DNA of 10,391 bases, taken from assembly GCA_020852155.1 (NCBI GenBank), contig JADZBJ010000212.1, positions 1 through 10,391 on the forward strand, read 5' to 3'. The stretch is from Saprospiraceae bacterium. GTDB taxonomy: Bacteria > Bacteroidota > Bacteroidia > Chitinophagales > Saprospiraceae. A program made the translations under genes and the position numbers. Below the pieces are notes generated by a model. It saw only the letters and a list, made by a program, of their open reading frames with translations, was not told the DNA's origin and searched no databases. Of this stretch, positions 7,037-10,391 are shown piece after piece (the first letter of the stretch is position 1; the number at the start of each line of letters is the position of its first letter).

Positions 7037-7114
7037 TGTCTCTTAGTGCTTCTTCGTGCCTTAGTGGTGAAAAAATAACCACTAAGACACGAAGGTTCAC
7101 TAAGAGACACTAAG
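7032..7114. repeat. CTTAGTG hairpin repeat, copy 2
   Basis: The arms at 7032-7068 and 7078-7114 are 37 bp each, pair at 33 of 37 positions by hand count and enclose the same 9-base loop GAAAAAATA as copy 1. Another diverged CTTAG-type unit continues to about 7125. It fills the 93-base gap between the convergent ends of the GT-C gene (stop 7034-7036, inside the left arm) and the prolyl isomerase gene (end 7130), so it likely acts as a two-way terminator. Confidence 0.8.
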
Positions 7115-7129
7115 AGATACTAAGGTGAT

Positions 7130-9100
7130 TTATTTTTTAACCAGGCCCTTCAACACTTTCTCGTCAATAGAAACCGGGAAAGCCTTGCGCAGGTCTTCGA
7201 TCCATTGCTTTTCAAGATAGTCCTGGTAATCAGCAACGGCGTAACCACGCGCTTCGGGCAGGGTTTTGGCCGTTGGCGCTACAATTTCCTCGATTTTGCT
7301 GAAAGAAGTGGTTTTGCTGGCATCGTCCGTTTTAGCGGCTGTCAGGCTGCCTGCGCTCCAGATGTCGTTCAGGTCTTTGTTTTTGCCTTTTTCAACTAAT
7401 TTTTCTGAAACGGTCAGCACCTCTTCTTTTTTGTTGATCTTTTTCAGCACATCGGCGGTGGATTTCTTCTTGGCCATTTCACGAACATCAGCCAGCAGTT
7501 TTGGATCGGTATTTTTCAAGGTAAATGTTGTAACGCGTGCACGCTCATCCCATTTGTACTTGCTGCTCAGGCTCTGGCCGAAATATTGCTCCAGACCTAC
7601 AGAGTCGGTGTTGGCGCGATCCCAAACATTGATTTTCAGCGCTTCAAAGAGCAAAATACCTTCTTCGTATTCGCGCATCAAAGATTTGAATTCAGGATAT
7701 TTTTTATCCAATTGCGTTTCTTCAAACTGGAAAGCGATGTCGTCATTCCACTGTTTGTACAACTTCTGGATGGTTTCATTGACAGGCATACCTGCACCAC
7801 GCATGCGTTCGCGGCCGGATTTTGAGCAATAATCTTAAAAATCAGCCACCGTATAGGTCTTGTTGGCGCCATAACGCACCAGCGGCTCTTGCGGGCGCGC
7901 AGGGTCAGGTTTCCATTTGAAAGTGTGGAAAATAGAATCCACCTGACGACCCGACCATTTGGCCAGGTTTTGGTCAAATGCTTCGTAGTTGCCTTCTTTG
8001 CGAATGCGTGCAATCATGCTCTGTTTGGCCAGTTCGCTGCGGCTGTCGCGTTTGATACGGTCGGCAATGATTTTTTTCATGGTATCGTAAGCCCCCACCT
8101 GACGCTTACTCACACGACGGATGATGTGCCAGCCAATAGTCGTCTCGACGGGCAGGCTGTAATCGCCATCTTTTTCGAGGCCAAAAGCCGCTTCTTCAAA
8201 TGTTTTTTGATAGCGATTGATACCAAAAAAGCCAATATAACCGGCTTTGCTGACGGTGGCTTTATCGTCTGACCAACGCTGGCAGGCATCTTCCCACTTC
8301 GCGCCGGCCTTTAATTCGGCATACGCTGAGTCCGCACGAAGACGGGCTTTCATCTTGCTGTCTTCCGTGTCGCCTTTGCGGAAGAGAATTTGACCAACCT
8401 CCATCTCGCCACGTGCCGGACGGAAGCTATGTACATAAGCAATGTGGTAACCTGTATTCGAGCGAACAGGGCCGACAATGCTGCCCGCCTTGGCGCTGTA
8501 AATCGCTCTTTCGAGTGTATAAAAACCGTCGGGCAACATGGCATTCAAATAGCCCAGGCGACCGCGATTGTCCTTGGAAACCTTGTCTTCTGTGCTGTCC
8601 AGGGCTACCTGACCGAAATCCTTGCCGGACTGAACCAGTTTTAAAATACGATTGATGCGCGCGTACGCCTTGAGCGTATCGGCAGGCTTGGCATTTTTGT
8701 CGCAGGCTACGAAAATGTGGCTGATATCCACGTCCTGCACCATGCGATCATAGGCTTCGCGGGACAGTTTTTCGGTCACTTCACGATCTTCGAGGTAGGA
8801 CTTGGCCAATTGGCGGCGGTAGCCTTCCAGTTCGCCCTGCAACGACGGGATGGTGTCGAGTTGCATCTCGCGGGCTTTGGCGACTTTGAGTTTGAATTTT
8901 ACATACAAATCAAGGTAGTCGCGCAGTGATGCTTCCGAGAAATCGGCTTTATCCTGATTGGTTTTGCTGTAAATGTATTTGAATTCAGAAACGGTGGTTG
9001 GTTTACCACCGACAGTAAACAGTACCGGATCGCCTTGTGCTATGGCGTTAAAGGCAATTAGAAAGAAAAGGCAGAAGATGCTAAAAGCACGTTTGAACAT
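7130..9100 (-). pseudogene. Periplasmic peptidyl-prolyl isomerase (two parvulin domains) interrupted by an in-frame TAA
   Basis: The frame starts at ATG 9100 with a signal peptide (MFKRAFSIFCLFFLIAFNAIAQ, mature from about residue 23). Residues about 124-227 form a PpiC/parvulin domain (DISHIFVAC, GRLGYLNAMLPDGFYTLERAI, GPVRSNTGYHIAYV). A second parvulin domain spans about 232-333 (VGQILFRKG, GYIGFFGINRYQKTFEEAAF, TIGWHIIRR). Codon 422 (7837-7835) is TAA. The next codons stay in the same frame and run DYCSKSGRERMRGAGMPVN and then 215 more residues containing the family's C-terminal region (DKKYPEFKSLMREYEEGILL, then WDRANTDSVGLEQYFG). Read through, the product is 656 residues, the usual size for this SurA-like Bacteroidota family, which chaperones outer-membrane or secreted proteins. 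One base change would repair it (for example AAA, GAA or CAA). Recent loss, a truncated but active form, or a sequencing error are all possible. It diverges from the family 2 transferase. Confidence 0.85.
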
Positions 9101-9241
9101 GGTAAATGGTATTTTTCCTTGAATTTTAGTGTATGTCCGGGTTTAGAAAATTGAAGATTTACCGGATTGATTTATTTGATTACCAGAGATTTTCAGGCGC
9201 GAATTGTGCAAAACCATATATGTTTTGGCCAAAAAGGCGGG

Positions 9242-9249
9242 CAAAATTA
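9242..9249 (-). promoter_or_regulatory. Candidate -7 box for the prolyl isomerase gene
   Basis: The minus strand reads TAATTTTG, matching TAnnTTTG, about 140 bases before ATG 9100. The nearest upstream TTTTG (9262-9266) is only 12 bases away, not the usual 19-21, so the match is weak. The region up to 9291 also holds a short inverted repeat TCAAAAGC/GCTTTTGA. Confidence 0.3.
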
Positions 9250-9306
9250 GAAAAGGCGCTTCAAAAGCACTTTTTTATACCCGGCTTTTGAGGTCATTAA
9301 CAGGAA

Positions 9307-9338
9307 TTTGCCGATAGCGGCCAGTTTTGATACTTTTG
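9307..9338 (+). promoter_or_regulatory. Bacteroidota-type promoter abutting the family 2 glycosyltransferase start
   Basis: TTTG at 9307-9310 (-33) and TACTTTTG at 9331-9338 (-7, exact TAnnTTTG) are separated by 20 bases, the spacing expected for the phylum's primary sigma factor. Transcription would start at about 9343-9346, essentially at the A of ATG 9345, so the mRNA would be leaderless or nearly so. Confidence 0.6.
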
Positions 9339-9344
9339 CGGCCG

Positions 9345-10055
9345 ATGTCAGCCAGCCTCACCGTTATTGTTCCGTGTTATAACCCGCCAGAAGGCTGGGA
9401 AAAAGCGCTTTCTACCCGTTTTGAAGCCTTTAAAAATGCTATGTCCGGGCTTTCGCTCGAACTCCGGCTACTGGTTGTAGATGATGGCTCGGCCCGTAAT
9501 ACCAGTGCGGCGCATTTTGAGCGGTTACGCCAGTTCATCCCTGATGTTCAGATCGTGGCTTACCCGGAAAACCGGGGTAAAGGGTACGCGTTACGACAGG
9601 GCGTCGCAGCCGCTACCGGCGACTATTTCATTGTCACAGACGCCGATTTTCCTTATACGCCTGCCAGTATGCGCCGTATTGCCGATACATTAATGACCTC
9701 AGGCGGTATTGCAGCCGGCAATCGGGCGCTGGCTTATTACGATCAGGTGCCGCCTTTCCGGCGACGTTTGTCTCAACTGCTTCGTTGGGTGCTCCGAACG
9801 CTGCTTCGATTGCCCGTTGATGATTCCCAGTGTGGACTCAAAGGTTTTGATGAAGCAGGGAAATCCATTTTTCTGAAAACGCGAATCGAGCGTTTCCTGT
9901 TTGATCTCGAATTTCTAATGCTGGCCAACGGCCGTATCAAGGTGACGGCCGTACCTGTCGAACTGCGTGAAGGCGTAGTGTTCAGTAAAATCGGTTTTCG
10001 CATCCTGCTCACCGAGTCTGTCAACTTCCTTCGACTGGTTTTTATGAATGGTTAG
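9345..10055 (+). CDS. Family 2 glycosyltransferase, ALG5/dolichyl-phosphate glucosyltransferase-like
   Basis: The 236-residue GT-A protein starts at ATG 9345; an in-frame TTG 18 bases upstream lies inside the promoter and is rejected. VIVPCYNPPEG (7-17) opens the nucleotide-binding fold. VVDDGS (44-49), ENRGKGYALRQGV (75-87) and TDADFPYTP (98-106) carry the sugar-nucleotide and metal-binding acids (D46, D47; the DAD at 99-101). DSQCGLKGF (160-168) and ERFLFDLEFL (182-191) are typical of polyprenyl-phosphate glycosyltransferases of the ALG5/DPM type. It probably charges a polyprenyl phosphate with a hexose at the cytoplasmic membrane face; such lipid-linked sugars are the donors used by GT-C enzymes like the one at 5705-7036, but that link is inference. 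There are no membrane helices, only an amphipathic C-terminus. It is monocistronic here, divergent from the prolyl isomerase, and its stop codon lies within the first unit of a tandem repeat. Confidence 0.85.
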   Translation: MSASLTVIVPCYNPPEGWEKALSTRFEAFKNAMSGLSLELRLLVVDDGSARNTSAAHFERLRQFIPDVQIVAYPENRGKGYALRQGVAAATGDYFIVTDADFPYTPASMRRIADTLMTSGGIAAGNRALAYYDQVPPFRRRLSQLLRWVLRTLLRLPVDDSQCGLKGFDEAGKSIFLKTRIERFLFDLEFLMLANGRIKVTAVPVELREGVVFSKIGFRILLTESVNFLRLVFMNG

Positions 10056-10232
10056 ATGTTGTTTGAAATGGTTTGATATTGTTTGATATTGTTTGATATT
10101 GTTTGAATGCTCGCTGGCGCTCGCGTTTGATGTTGTTTGAAGTTGTTTGATATTGTTTGATATTGTTTGAATGCTCGCTGGCGCTCGCGTTTGATGTTGT
10201 TTGAAATGGGTTGAATGCTCGCTGGCGCTCGC
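10051..10232. repeat. Decamer tandem repeat (GTTTGATATT) with three GC-rich inserts
   Basis: Units of GTTTGATATT and close variants run head to tail with strict 10-base phase from 10051. The array is cut three times by ATGCTCGCTGGCGCTCGC (10107-10124, 10171-10188 and 10215-10232, identical copies). The blocks between inserts hold about six, five and three decamers. Because the insert adds 14 bases beyond the decamer, successive inserts start 64 and 44 bases apart. The array begins on the stop codon of the family 2 transferase. The minus strand is free of stops in all frames only because of the repeat, so no gene is called. Confidence 0.9.
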
Positions 10233-10391
10233 GTCCCAAACAAATAACCAAATCCACAATTCAACTGTCTCGTCCTAAAAAAAGTTTACAATGGGTTAGA
10301 AGATACTCATTAATCCTAAAGTGACTTGACGATACAAAAAGTATTAATCCTGATTTTGGTTTACACACAAAGCGGATTAATCCTATAGTTC
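10233..10391. other. Non-coding right edge with three spaced ATTAATCCT copies
   Basis: ATTAATCCT occurs at 10309-10317, 10343-10351 and 10376-10384, that is every 33-34 bases; the last lies in a perfect palindrome GGATTAATCC (10374-10383). Upstream, 10266-10290 starts TGTCTCGTCCT and ends GTTTACA, with the TG...CA ends typical of many insertion sequences. No coding frame is visible in the 159 bases, so this may be the non-coding end of a mobile element that continues beyond the window. Confidence 0.35.

Noticed and set aside
7130..7804. C-terminal isomerase piece as an independent gene
   Set aside because: It is in the same frame as the upstream part with ten coding-like codons between, has no signal peptide, and matches the known C-terminal region of the same family.
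7835..7837. Reassigned TAA codon (alternative genetic code)
   Set aside because: TAA ends other genes here, including the lipoprotein gene (5719-5721) and the isomerase's own true end at 7130, so the code is standard for TAA.
10051..10232. CRISPR array
   Set aside because: The repeating unit is 10 bases, the blocks between inserts are themselves repeats rather than unique spacers, and there is no cas gene.
9915..10264. Minus-strand Asn/Gln/Ser-rich low-complexity proteins over the decamer array
   Set aside because: All three minus frames are open because the repeat lacks stops; the peptides are frame-shifted versions of one repeat, and the longest runs antisense into the glycosyltransferase gene.

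Overview
The window looks like chromosomal DNA of a Bacteroidota bacterium, probably close to the Saprospiria (Haliscomenobacter/Lewinella-like). This is inferred from the kinds of proteins present: a secreted SdrD B-like surface protein, the long two-parvulin-domain periplasmic prolyl isomerase typical of the phylum, a small-residue lipobox lipoprotein and a DUF2306 membrane protein. It is also inferred from Bacteroidota-type -7 boxes (TAnnTTTG) and the lack of clear Shine-Dalgarno sequences. Genes are moderately GC-rich and the intergenic DNA is AT-rich and unusually full of palindromes and short-period repeats. No taxonomic search was possible.

Layout. 1-886 (minus): SdrD B-like secreted protein, frameshifted near 308 and running off the left edge. 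887-1427: AT-rich gap. 1428-2075 (minus): DUF2306 membrane protein. 2085-2245: one 161-bp imperfect palindrome ending 10 bp before that gene's start. 2559-3824 (plus): glyA, serine hydroxymethyltransferase. 3834-3916: 37-bp-arm hairpin repeat, copy 1. 3935-3979: strong bidirectional terminator. 3999-4091 (minus): possible 30-residue membrane peptide. 4255-5721 and 5705-7036 (plus): an overlapping pair, a lipoprotein with two discoidin-like domains and a GT-C membrane glycosyltransferase. 7032-7114: hairpin repeat, copy 2. 7130-9100 (minus): periplasmic prolyl isomerase interrupted by an in-frame TAA at 7835-7837. 9345-10055 (plus): family 2 (ALG5-like) glycosyltransferase with a promoter abutting its ATG. 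10051-10232: decamer tandem repeat with three GC-rich inserts. 10233-10391: non-coding edge with three spaced ATTAATCCT copies.

How the genes fit together. glyA is core one-carbon metabolism and appears to be transcribed alone. The 4255/5705 pair is translationally coupled and probably serves envelope glycoconjugate assembly. The prolyl isomerase (outer-membrane or secreted protein folding) and the family 2 transferase are divergent from a shared 244-bp spacer. I see no defence island, CRISPR, biosynthetic cluster or obvious new multi-gene system. The most notable signals are the repeat families, which share an approximately 10-nt internal period, and two broken reading frames (one frameshift, one nonsense codon) that may be real decay or assembly error.
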